DNA of 5,852 nucleotides from Butyrivibrio sp. UBA3740 (GTDB lineage: Bacteria; Bacillota; Clostridia; Lachnospirales; Lachnospiraceae): contig DFGW01000037.1 of NCBI GenBank assembly GCA_002372465.1, positions 1 through 5,852 of the forward strand. The letters run 5' to 3'. The position numbers and the translations under genes were made by a program. Under the pieces are notes generated by a model. That model was not told the origin of the DNA, searched no databases, and saw only the letters and a program-made list of their open reading frames with translations. Below are positions 1 through 5,801 of the stretch, piece after piece (the first letter of the stretch is position 1; every line of letters starts with the position of its first letter).

Positions 1-184
1 GCTCCTTGCTCAGAACTGGAACTACGACGGACAGTGCAATCCTTTCCAGTCAAGCTACATCGATGACATCATCAAGAAGCTTGAGGCAGGCGAGACACTT
101 TCACAGAAGACAATCATCATGGATGAGAAGGGCTTCGACGCTACAACAATCACACAGGATGATGTAGATAACTACGGAATCTGA
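1..184 (+). CDS. Sugar ABC transporter solute-binding protein, C-terminal end (partial)
   Basis: This is the last 60 residues of a protein whose start lies outside the window; the open frame reads from base 2 to TGA at 182-184. The segment GQCNPFQSSYIDDIIKKLEAG followed by GET lines up with AECNPLHGPRVKALIEMLQKG plus GET near the C-terminus of the complete binding protein at 3942-4994. I therefore infer a periplasmic-binding-protein type I receptor of the CUT2 monosaccharide family (YtfQ/RbsB/MglB fold) that delivers sugar to the transporter encoded just downstream. All seven Ile codons in the fragment are ATC, a bias usually seen in highly expressed genes. A terminator-like hairpin follows, which fits the common pattern of more receptor than permease. 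The N-terminus, signal peptide and most ligand residues cannot be seen, so the substrate is unknown. Confidence 0.8.
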   Translation, partial: LLAQNWNYDGQCNPFQSSYIDDIIKKLEAGETLSQKTIIMDEKGFDATTITQDDVDNYGI

Positions 185-213
185 GTGATATAGCAGACAG
201 AAGTCATAAGTAC

Positions 214-236
214 TTCGTGCTTGCACGAATATTTTT
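214..236 (+). terminator. Hairpin with short T run after the first receptor gene
   Basis: TTCGTG (214-219) pairs with CACGAA (224-229) around the loop CTTG. It is followed by TA and five Ts (232-236). The stem is short, at 6 bp. It could be a weak intrinsic terminator or a 3'-end stabilising hairpin for the receptor mRNA, lying 29 bases after the stop codon. Its function is inferred. Confidence 0.4.
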
Positions 237-245
237 ACAACTTAA

Positions 246-277
246 GGCGCAGCGGCTTGGTCTGCTGCGTCTTTTTT
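246..277 (+). terminator. Intrinsic terminator between receptor and ATPase genes
   Basis: Bases 246-255 (GGCGCAGCGG) pair with 262-271 (CTGCTGCGTC) in a 10-bp stem with two G-U pairs. The loop is CTTGGT, and six Ts follow at 272-277. This is a classical intrinsic terminator, only 20 bases before the ATPase start codon. As no convincing promoter is visible between the genes, it probably acts as a partial terminator. It would set a high receptor to low ATPase/permease ratio, as in many ABC import operons. Confidence 0.8.
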
Positions 278-297
278 AAAGGAATGGGGAAACTGCG

Positions 298-1806
298 ATG
301 AACGAAAACGTTGTTTTACAAATGCGTGGCATCGATAAATCATTTCCTGGCGTCAAGGCTCTTCAGCATGTGGATTTTACCCTGAACAAGGGAGAGATAC
401 ATGCACTGATGGGAGAGAACGGCGCAGGAAAGTCAACGCTTATAAAAGTTCTGACCGGTGTTTATGCCAAGGACAATGGAACTATTGAACTTGAGGGCAA
501 GGGGGAGGTGCAGATCCATTCACCTCAGGATGCCCAGAAGAACGGCATAAGCACTGTATATCAGGAGATAACTCTTTGTCCTAATCTGACAGTTGCTGAG
601 AACATGTTCATAGGAAGAGGTGAGGGAGCCTTTACCAACTGGAAGACTATGAATGCAGAGGCGACCAAGCTTTTGGAGAAGCTGGATATTCCTGCAAAAG
701 CTACACAGCAGCTTTCAAACTGCTCCATCGCTGTTCAGCAGATGGTTGCCATTGCAAGAGCTGTTGATATGGACTGCAGAGTGCTTATCCTGGATGAGCC
801 TACCTCTTCACTGGATGAGCAGGAGGTTGAGAAGCTCTTTGGCCTTATGAGAGACCTAAAGGCCATGGGAGTAGGCATCATCTTTGTAACACACTTCCTT
901 GATCAGGTTTATGAGGTGTGCGATAAGATCACTGTTCTTCGTGACGGACAGCTGGTTGGTGAATACGAGATCAAAGATCTTCCAAGAGTACAGCTTGTTG
1001 CCAAGATGCTTGGTAAAGAGATGGATGATCTTTCAGACATAAAGGGAGAACAGGAAGCTTATCAGGGGAAAGACGCCGGTGAAGTTGTTTATGAGGCAAA
1101 AGAGCTTCAGTCCGATGCCGGAATAAAGCCCTTTGACTTCCACATCAAAAAGGGCGAAGTTAACGGCTTTACAGGACTTCTTGGCTCAGGCCGAAGCGAG
1201 TGCGTAAGAGCAATCTTTGGAGCTGACCGTGTTCTTGGAGGAAAGGTCAAGGTTCATGGAAAAGAGGTTAAGATCACAAAACCTATTGATGCCATGAAGA
1301 ACGGAATTGCCTACCTTCCTGAGGATCGAAAGGTGGATGGTATAATAGGAGACCTTTCCGTAAGAGATAACATAATCCTGGCACTTCAGGTAATGACAGG
1401 ATTCTTCAAACCCTTCTCAAAGGCCAAAGCCAATACCTTTGCAGATGAATACATCAAGAAGCTCAGCATTAAGACTGCTTCCGCTGACACACCCATCAAA
1501 TCACTTTCAGGTGGTAATCAGCAGAAGGTTATCCTTGCAAGATGGCTTTTGATGCATCCTGAATATCTTATCCTTGATGAGCCTACAAGGGGAATCGATG
1601 TAGGAACCAAGGTTGATATCCAGAAGCTGGTTCTTGAGCTGGCCTCCGAGGGAATGAGCGTAACATTCATTTCATCAGAGACAGACGAGATGCTCAGAAC
1701 CTGTTCAAGACTAGTAGTAATGCGCGATAGAAAAGTAGTCGGGGAACTTACAGGAGATGATCTTACACAGAACAAGATCATGGCAACTATCGCAGGAGGA
1801 GAGTAA
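298..1806 (+). CDS. ytfR: CUT2 sugar ABC transporter ATP-binding protein (YtfR/RbsA-like)
   Basis: This 502-residue cytoplasmic ATPase carries two fused nucleotide-binding domains and energises monosaccharide import. Domain 1 has Walker A GENGAGKST (39-47), Q-loop Gln89, a degenerate signature LSNCSIAVQQ (139-148), Walker B ILDEP with Asp166/Glu167, and switch His199. Domain 2 has a lysine-less Walker A, GLLGSGRSE (293-301), a canonical signature LSGGNQQK (403-410), Walker B LILDEP with Asp427/Glu428, and Ser in the switch region (FISSE). One composite site (Walker A1/B1 with signature 2) is thus intact and the other degenerate, which is normal for this family. Length and motifs such as VTHFLDQVY and PEDRKxDGII match E. 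coli YtfR better than RbsA or MglA. The ribosome site is modest: GGGGA at 286-290, 7 bases before ATG, with AAGGA further upstream. The two permease genes follow directly. Galactofuranose is the E. coli substrate; here fructose or another sugar is equally possible. Confidence 0.93.
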   Translation: MNENVVLQMRGIDKSFPGVKALQHVDFTLNKGEIHALMGENGAGKSTLIKVLTGVYAKDNGTIELEGKGEVQIHSPQDAQKNGISTVYQEITLCPNLTVAENMFIGRGEGAFTNWKTMNAEATKLLEKLDIPAKATQQLSNCSIAVQQMVAIARAVDMDCRVLILDEPTSSLDEQEVEKLFGLMRDLKAMGVGIIFVTHFLDQVYEVCDKITVLRDGQLVGEYEIKDLPRVQLVAKMLGKEMDDLSDIKGEQEAYQGKDAGEVVYEAKELQSDAGIKPFDFHIKKGEVNGFTGLLGSGRSECVRAIFGADRVLGGKVKVHGKEVKITKPIDAMKNGIAYLPEDRKVDGIIGDLSVRDNIILALQVMTGFFKPFSKAKANTFADEYIKKLSIKTASADTPIKSLSGGNQQKVILARWLLMHPEYLILDEPTRGIDVGTKVDIQKLVLELASEGMSVTFISSETDEMLRTCSRLVVMRDRKVVGELTGDDLTQNKIMATIAGGE

Positions 1807-1809
1807 GGT

Positions 1810-2907
1810 ATGGCAAATTCATCATCAAATAAAGCTGTGGCGTTCTTCAAAAAACTCGCATCAAACCAGCTGTTTATACCGCTTCTTGCTCTTATCCTTT
1901 TAGCGATCATAAACCTGGTCAATGATCCGGGATTTTTCGTAATAGCTACAACCACTAACAACGCAGGTAACACAGTATTTTCAGGAGCCCTTATCACTAT
2001 CCTGGACTACGGTTCAGAGCTGGGCATCCTTGCAATCGGTATGACCCTGGTAACAGCAGCATCAGGCGGACAGGATATTTCCGTAGGTGCAACAATAGCC
2101 ATTGCAGGATCAGCTATGCTGAGAGTACTATGCGGCGGCGACTCAAGACCTGATACGATCCAGGCTCCTATCTTTGTTGCATTTTTGGTAGCATGCCTTG
2201 TTGGAATGCTCTGTGGAGCCTTCAACGGACTTTTGGTTTCAATCTTCAAGATCCAGCCCATGATCGCAACCTTGATTCTGTTCACTGCAGGAAGATCAAT
2301 TGCAGCCTGGATCAACAACAACGAGCTTCCTATTGTTCCGGGAGAGACCTTTACATACTTTGGTGGCTTTATTCCGGGTATTCCGATTCCCACCACAGTA
2401 TTCATCGTTGCTATCTGCATTATAGTTATCGCACTGGTGCTTAAGTTTACAAACCTCGGCCTTTACACTCAGGCAGTTGGTATCAACGAGAGTTCTTCAA
2501 GGCTCAACGGTATCAATCCTACCTTCATCAAGTTCCTGAGCTTTGTAATCCTTGGTCTTTGCGTGGCAGTAGCAGCTCTTATCAAGGTAAGCCGTCTTTC
2601 TACCATCAACTACTCAGTTATCGCAAAAGACATTGAGATGGACGCTATCCTTGCTGTTGCCCTTGGAGGAAATGCCCTCTCAGGCGGTAAGTTCAATATG
2701 TGGGCTTCAATCCTTGGAGCATATGTAATTCAGTTCCTTACAACAACACTTTATAAGTTCAATGTTCCATCAGATGCGCTTGCAGCTTATAAGGCAGTAG
2801 TTGTTATCATCCTTGTTGTATTCTCGGCTCCTAAGGCAAGAGAGTACATGGAGATGTTTGCCAAGAACTTAAAAAAGCTGACTCCGGCTGGAAAGGAGGC
2901 AGCATAA
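1810..2907 (+). CDS. ytfT: CUT2 sugar ABC transporter permease 1 (YtfT-like)
   Basis: This 365-residue inner-membrane permease is predicted to form half of the sugar channel with the product of the next gene. Hydrophobic segments lie near residues 21-37, 62-83, 91-106, 120-146, 150-167, 194-212, 239-258, 278-288, 297-313 and 327-340, as in BPD_transp_2 (RbsC-type) permeases. The family motif after the second strong segment reads SGGQDISVGA (85-94), with Gln where the partner permease and E. coli YtfT have Ile. The stretch AVGINESSSRLNGIN (222-236) is the conserved cytoplasmic loop likely to contact the ATPase. A polar insert around residues 107-119 separates two membrane segments. The start is 3 bases after the ATPase stop. 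Its Shine-Dalgarno AGGAGGA (1794-1800) is embedded in the last ATPase codons, indicating coupled translation. Assignment to YtfT rather than another CUT2 permease rests on gene order and remembered similarity. Confidence 0.9.
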   Translation: MANSSSNKAVAFFKKLASNQLFIPLLALILLAIINLVNDPGFFVIATTTNNAGNTVFSGALITILDYGSELGILAIGMTLVTAASGGQDISVGATIAIAGSAMLRVLCGGDSRPDTIQAPIFVAFLVACLVGMLCGAFNGLLVSIFKIQPMIATLILFTAGRSIAAWINNNELPIVPGETFTYFGGFIPGIPIPTTVFIVAICIIVIALVLKFTNLGLYTQAVGINESSSRLNGINPTFIKFLSFVILGLCVAVAALIKVSRLSTINYSVIAKDIEMDAILAVALGGNALSGGKFNMWASILGAYVIQFLTTTLYKFNVPSDALAAYKAVVVIILVVFSAPKAREYMEMFAKNLKKLTPAGKEAA

Positions 2908-3945
2908 ATGAAAGATAAAGGTAAAACAAGTATCTTCAGCAAGATGAATGATACAAGTCTTTTGCTTACGATCACCATCGTTATCTTTTTCCTGATGTAT
3001 GTGGGAGCTATCATCTTTCAGGGTGGAGGCTTTTCAAAGCCCCAGATGTTTTTTAACATCTTAAACGCCAACGCTGCTCTCATCATTACAGCCTGCGGAA
3101 TGAGCATCGTAATGATCTCCGGCGGAATCGATATTTCCGTTGGTGGTGTTGTTGCTCTTGTATCCATGAGTTGCGCTGTTTACCTGGATAAGAGCGGAGG
3201 CTCTATTCTTGGTTCGATCCTTATAGCAATAGGAATTGGCATTGCTTTTGGCCTGGTTCAGGGTTTTCTGGTTGCCTATCTGGACATTCAGCCATTCATC
3301 GTATCTTTGGCAGGAATGTTCTTTGCAAGAGGTATGACCACTATTGTTAATACCGCACCTTTCAATGTTGAGGATCCTGAATTTGTAGCACTTAAGGACA
3401 CCCGTGTCCTGATTCCCTTCCTTGGTTCCTATAATAAGAAGGGCATATATGTTCCTGCGTATATCGAAATTGGAGTTATTGTAGCTCTTTTACTTGTGGT
3501 ATTATTGTTTGTGGTGCTCAGATGGACCAGACTTGGAAGAAGCTTCTATGCAGTGGGCGGCAATAAGCAGAGTGCTCTTATGATGGGTGTCAATGTCAGA
3601 AGGACAAAGTTTATCTCCCACATGATCTGCTCAGTTATGGCAGGTATCGGCGGATATGTTTACTTCCTTCATGTAGGTTCAGGTTCAGCCAGTCATGCCA
3701 TGGGTATGGAGATGAATGCCATTGCGTCATCCATCATCGGTGGAACCATGCTGACAGGTGGTGTAGGTAATCTTATCGGAACATTCTTCGGAGTGCTTTC
3801 CCTTAGTACTATCCAGAACATCGTTGCTTCTGCAGGACTTGATGAAGCATGGTGGACAGGAATCACCATCGCAGCTATGCTTTGCATCTTCCTTATTATT
3901 CAGAGTGTAGTTATGGCTCAGAAAAAGAAAGCGCTTAAAGCATGA
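2908..3945 (+). CDS. yjfF: CUT2 sugar ABC transporter permease 2 (YjfF-like)
   Basis: This 345-residue integral membrane protein is the second, non-identical permease of the importer. It carries the family motif SGGIDISVGG (71-80), the loop AVGGNKQSALMMGVNVRR (215-232), and a C-terminal region with IASSIIGGTMLTGGVGN (272-288) and WWTGI near 315, all matching the pattern of E. coli YjfF. Hydrophobic segments are visible near 18-37, 52-70, 77-92, 99-124, 128-146, 185-204, 235-254, 272-300 and 317-336. The gene abuts its predecessor: TAA at 2905-2907 is followed at once by ATG. A strong AAAGGAGG (2892-2899) sits 8 bases upstream. Having two different permease genes distinguishes the YtfQRT-YjfF and Bifidobacterium FruEKFG class from the single-permease ribose (RbsC) and galactose (MglC) systems. 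The substrate remains inferred only. Confidence 0.9.
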   Translation: MKDKGKTSIFSKMNDTSLLLTITIVIFFLMYVGAIIFQGGGFSKPQMFFNILNANAALIITACGMSIVMISGGIDISVGGVVALVSMSCAVYLDKSGGSILGSILIAIGIGIAFGLVQGFLVAYLDIQPFIVSLAGMFFARGMTTIVNTAPFNVEDPEFVALKDTRVLIPFLGSYNKKGIYVPAYIEIGVIVALLLVVLLFVVLRWTRLGRSFYAVGGNKQSALMMGVNVRRTKFISHMICSVMAGIGGYVYFLHVGSGSASHAMGMEMNAIASSIIGGTMLTGGVGNLIGTFFGVLSLSTIQNIVASAGLDEAWWTGITIAAMLCIFLIIQSVVMAQKKKALKA

Positions 3946-4994
3946 AGAAATTTTGTAAAGTGATTCAAACGCTGCTCCTTATTTCTACCATTCTGGTGGG
4001 ATGCGGGAGCGGCATTCCTTCCGGGGAATCAAAAGAAAATACGGAAGATATTTCAAAAGCCGACGAGAGTATCACCGTCGGCTTCTCTCAGTTGGGGGCA
4101 GAATCAGACTGGAGAAGTGCCAATACCGATTCAATGCTGGAGGCTTTTGGAGAGGGCTCCGGCTATAATCTTATCTACAAGAACGGCCAGCAGAAGCAGG
4201 CCAATCAGATAACTGCCATAAGGACCTTTATCCAGCAGGAGGTTGATTATATAGTTCTTGCTCCCTCCACCGAGGATGGATGGGAGACGGTCCTGGGAGA
4301 AGCCAGGGAATCAAATATTCCGGTCATTCTGGTAGACAGGAGAGTAAACACCTCAGACAAGAATCTTTATTCCTGCTGGGTGGGATCAGACTTTGAGCTG
4401 GAAGGCAAAAAGATGGCTGCATGGATAAAGGCCTATACCGAGCAGCTTAAGATTTCTCCTGAGAATCTGCATATAGTCAATCTCCAGGGAAGTGTCGGGT
4501 CAACAGCCCAGATAGGAAGGACCAGAGGTCTTGCCAATGCAGCCAGGGACAACGGCTGGGATCTTATGGCAGAGGTCAGCGGGGACTTTACAGAGACCAA
4601 GGGAAGAGAAGTTATGGCAGCGCTTCTTAAGCGTTTTGATAATATCAATGTGGTCTACTGTGAGAACGACAATATGGCAATCGGCGCCATTGATGCCATA
4701 GAGAGTGCCGGTAAAAGAGTTGGTTCCGATATTTTGCACGGAGAGATCATGATAGTATCCTTTGACGGCGTCAACCAGACGGCTCTGGACTACACCAGGC
4801 AGGGCAAAATATCCTGCATTGCTGAGTGCAATCCTCTCCACGGTCCAAGGGTAAAAGCCCTTATAGAAATGCTTCAAAAGGGTGAAACTCCGGAGAAATT
4901 CAACTACGTGGATGAGACTCTTTTCAGCTCAATACCGGAGGTCACAGAGGTGACTGTTGACAATGTCACCTACAAAGTGGAAAATAACTATTGA
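3942..4994 (+). CDS. ytfQ: Second sugar-binding lipoprotein of the importer (YtfQ-like)
   Basis: This 350-residue receptor has a lipoprotein signal: basic MKK, a hydrophobic stretch, then lipobox LVGC with Cys21 as the predicted lipidation site. An acidic, Ser/Glu-rich linker (about 22-43) tethers it to the membrane. The mature domain starts TVGFSQLGAESDWR (45-58) and continues with NGQQKQANQI, VLAPSTEDGW, VDRRVNTSDKN, LQGSVGS, GDFTETKGREVM, ENDNMAIGAI and FDG. These blocks follow E. coli YtfQ closely, including Trp57-Arg58 and Asp132-Arg133, which by position are likely sugar contacts. It overlaps the permease stop by 4 bases (ATGA) and has no recognisable Shine-Dalgarno, so translation probably depends on re-initiation. 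Its Ile codons are mixed, with about eleven ATA, unlike the all-ATC first receptor fragment. It may be an alternative-affinity receptor or a low-abundance sensor partner. The family call is firm; the substrate is inferred. Confidence 0.92.
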   Translation: MKKFCKVIQTLLLISTILVGCGSGIPSGESKENTEDISKADESITVGFSQLGAESDWRSANTDSMLEAFGEGSGYNLIYKNGQQKQANQITAIRTFIQQEVDYIVLAPSTEDGWETVLGEARESNIPVILVDRRVNTSDKNLYSCWVGSDFELEGKKMAAWIKAYTEQLKISPENLHIVNLQGSVGSTAQIGRTRGLANAARDNGWDLMAEVSGDFTETKGREVMAALLKRFDNINVVYCENDNMAIGAIDAIESAGKRVGSDILHGEIMIVSFDGVNQTALDYTRQGKISCIAECNPLHGPRVKALIEMLQKGETPEKFNYVDETLFSSIPEVTEVTVDNVTYKVENNY

Positions 4995-5019
4995 CATCTT
5001 ATTTTGTCTGTGTTATTGT
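4991..5019 (+). promoter_or_regulatory. infC operon promoter (sigma-A type, extended -10)
   Basis: A perfect -35 TTGACA (4991-4996) is separated by 17 bases from -10 TATTGT (5014-5019). A TG one base before the -10 (5011-5012) makes it an extended -10. Initiation is expected near 5024-5027, just ahead of the first leader helix at 5028. The -35 box overlaps the TGA stop (4992-4994) of the sugar-receptor gene. Confidence 0.8.
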
Positions 5020-5025
5020 ATCAAA

Positions 5026-5163
5026 GTATTTGAAAACAAAGCAGAGTATCCACTCTCACCCTGCGGCGAAGCCAGTAGCGGTTAATATCTTTTCAAATCC
5101 CGGATAATATTCTCGGAGTTTGCAATGGATCATTAGTGGATACAATGCGTATCCACTTTTTTT
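5026..5163 (+). promoter_or_regulatory. L20-type autoregulatory leader of infC-rpmI-rplT
   Basis: The untranslated leader between the promoter and infC has a switch architecture. ATTTGAAAA (5028-5036) pairs perfectly with TTTTCAAAT (5090-5098). Inside this helix, GCAG (5041-5044) pairs with CTGC (5061-5064), and GGC-GAA-GCC (5065-5073) can form a small hairpin. GTATCCACT (5046-5054) is identical to the 3' arm of the terminator (5149-5157), so it can instead pair with the terminator's 5' arm AGTGGATAC (5135-5143) and act as antiterminator. In Bacillus subtilis the infC operon is controlled by ribosomal protein L20 binding such a leader and promoting termination. I infer the same here from gene context and this architecture; the L20 contact residues were not verified. 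No small-molecule riboswitch signature was recognised. Confidence 0.75.
5135..5163 (+). terminator. Attenuator terminator upstream of infC
   Basis: AGTGGATAC (5135-5143) and GTATCCACT (5149-5157) form a perfect 9-bp stem with the 5-base loop AATGC. A run of seven Ts (5157-5163) follows. It ends 28 bases before the infC start. It is mutually exclusive with the pairing of 5046-5054 to 5135-5143, so it should be conditional. No other terminator is visible after the upstream sugar operon. Confidence 0.9.
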
Positions 5164-5178
5164 GTACTCATTGTTAAC

Positions 5179-5184
5179 GGAGGG
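5179..5184 (+). promoter_or_regulatory. Shine-Dalgarno that fixes the infC AUU start
   Basis: GGAGGG lies 7 bases before ATT at 5192-5194. It is the only good ribosome site in this region. It places the start at AUU rather than at the upstream in-frame TTG (5120), which lies inside the attenuator leader. Confidence 0.85.
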
Positions 5185-5191
5185 TAAAACA

Positions 5192-5701
5192 ATTAGCGAG
5201 TTATATATTAACGATCAGATCAGAGCTAAGGAAGTACGTGTAATTGGTGTTGATGGGGAACAGATGGGTATAATGTCTATCCAGGATGCCAGAAAGGTTG
5301 CAGAAGATGAAGGCGTTGATCTTGTTATGATCGCTCCAACTGCCAAGCCACCTGTATGCAGAGTTGTTGATTACGGTAAGTTCAAGTATGAACAGCTTCG
5401 CAAGGAGAAAGAGGCTCGTAAGAAGCAGAAGACAGTCGAGATCAAAGAGATCAGACTTTCACCTAACATTGATACCAATGATCTTAATACAAAGGTCAAT
5501 GCAGCCAAGAAGTTCCTTGAGAAAGGCAACAGAGTTAAGATCACACTTCGTTTCCGCGGTCGTGAGATGGCACACATGGGAGCCAGCGTTCATATTCTCA
5601 CAGATTTCGCCGAGGCACTTTCAGATGTAGCTGTTATTGAGAAACAGCCAAAGGTTGAGGGACGCAGCATGACAATGTTCCTTACCGAGAAAAAGAACTG
5701 A
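5192..5701 (+). CDS. infC: Translation initiation factor IF-3 (AUU start)
   Basis: IF-3 binds the 30S subunit, keeps it apart from 50S and checks the start codon and initiator tRNA. The protein has 169 residues, a normal length. The N-terminal domain (about 1-70) contains INDQIRAKEVRVIG and the family signature RVVDYGKFKY (57-66). A basic, Lys/Glu-rich linker helix covers about 67-82. The C-terminal domain includes EIRLSPNID (86-94), KFLEKGNRVKI and LRFRGREMAH (119-128). I place the start at ATT 5192 because the Shine-Dalgarno is 7 bases upstream and IF-3 homology begins there. Rare AUU starts are characteristic of infC in many bacteria and allow IF-3 to repress its own translation. The frame stays open upstream to TTG 5120, but that would translate through the terminator hairpin and lacks IF-3 similarity. 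rpmI follows after 100 bases. Confidence 0.97.
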   Translation: MSELYINDQIRAKEVRVIGVDGEQMGIMSIQDARKVAEDEGVDLVMIAPTAKPPVCRVVDYGKFKYEQLRKEKEARKKQKTVEIKEIRLSPNIDTNDLNTKVNAAKKFLEKGNRVKITLRFRGREMAHMGASVHILTDFAEALSDVAVIEKQPKVEGRSMTMFLTEKKN

Positions 5702-5733
5702 TCATTAGCCATAAATATTTGGTTAAAGATAAA

Positions 5734-5771
5734 TATGATATAGGTTAATACAGAGAAATCCGTATATCATA
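5734..5771 (+). repeat. Inverted repeat in the infC-rpmI spacer
   Basis: TATGATATA (5734-5742) is a perfect 9-base complement of TATATCATA (5763-5771). Two further G-C pairs (5743-5744 with 5760-5761) are possible if G5762 bulges. The loop is about 15-20 bases and no T tract follows, so it is not an intrinsic terminator. It ends 16 bases before the rpmI Shine-Dalgarno. It could be an mRNA processing or stabilising hairpin, or chance in AT-rich sequence. Confidence 0.45.
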
Positions 5772-5801
5772 ACTAAGCGTAGAGTATAGGAGGAAATAGC
5801 A

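Noticed and set aside
221..249. Promoter for the ATPase gene starting from TTGCAC at 221-226
   Set aside because: No -10-like hexamer lies 16-18 bases downstream, and the region is occupied by terminator hairpins.
293..301. Lysine-less Walker A in the second ATPase domain, a possible inactivating mutation
   Set aside because: GxxGxGRxE in the second domain is normal in CUT2 ATPases (RbsA, MglA, YtfR). The coordinates given here are residue numbers of the protein at 298-1806.
1518..1997. Long minus-strand open frame of 159 codons across the ATPase-permease boundary
   Set aside because: It overlaps two clear genes, has no recognisable family or ribosome site, and is a shadow of the coding strand.
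4939..4971. Overlapping inverted repeats (GTCAC-AGAG-GTGAC and AGGTGAC with GTCACCT) near the end of the second receptor gene, a possible terminator
   Set aside because: No T tract follows, and the pattern comes from repeated Val-Thr codons (EVTEVTVDNVT), so it is probably a by-product of coding.
5120..5191. N-terminal extension of IF-3 from a TTG codon
   Set aside because: The frame is open, but it runs through the attenuator hairpin and T tract, has no ribosome site and no IF-3 similarity. AUU at 5192 explains the gene better.
5719..5746. Internal promoter before rpmI using TATGAT at 5734-5739
   Set aside because: No -35-like hexamer is found at proper spacing, and the TATGAT belongs to the inverted repeat.
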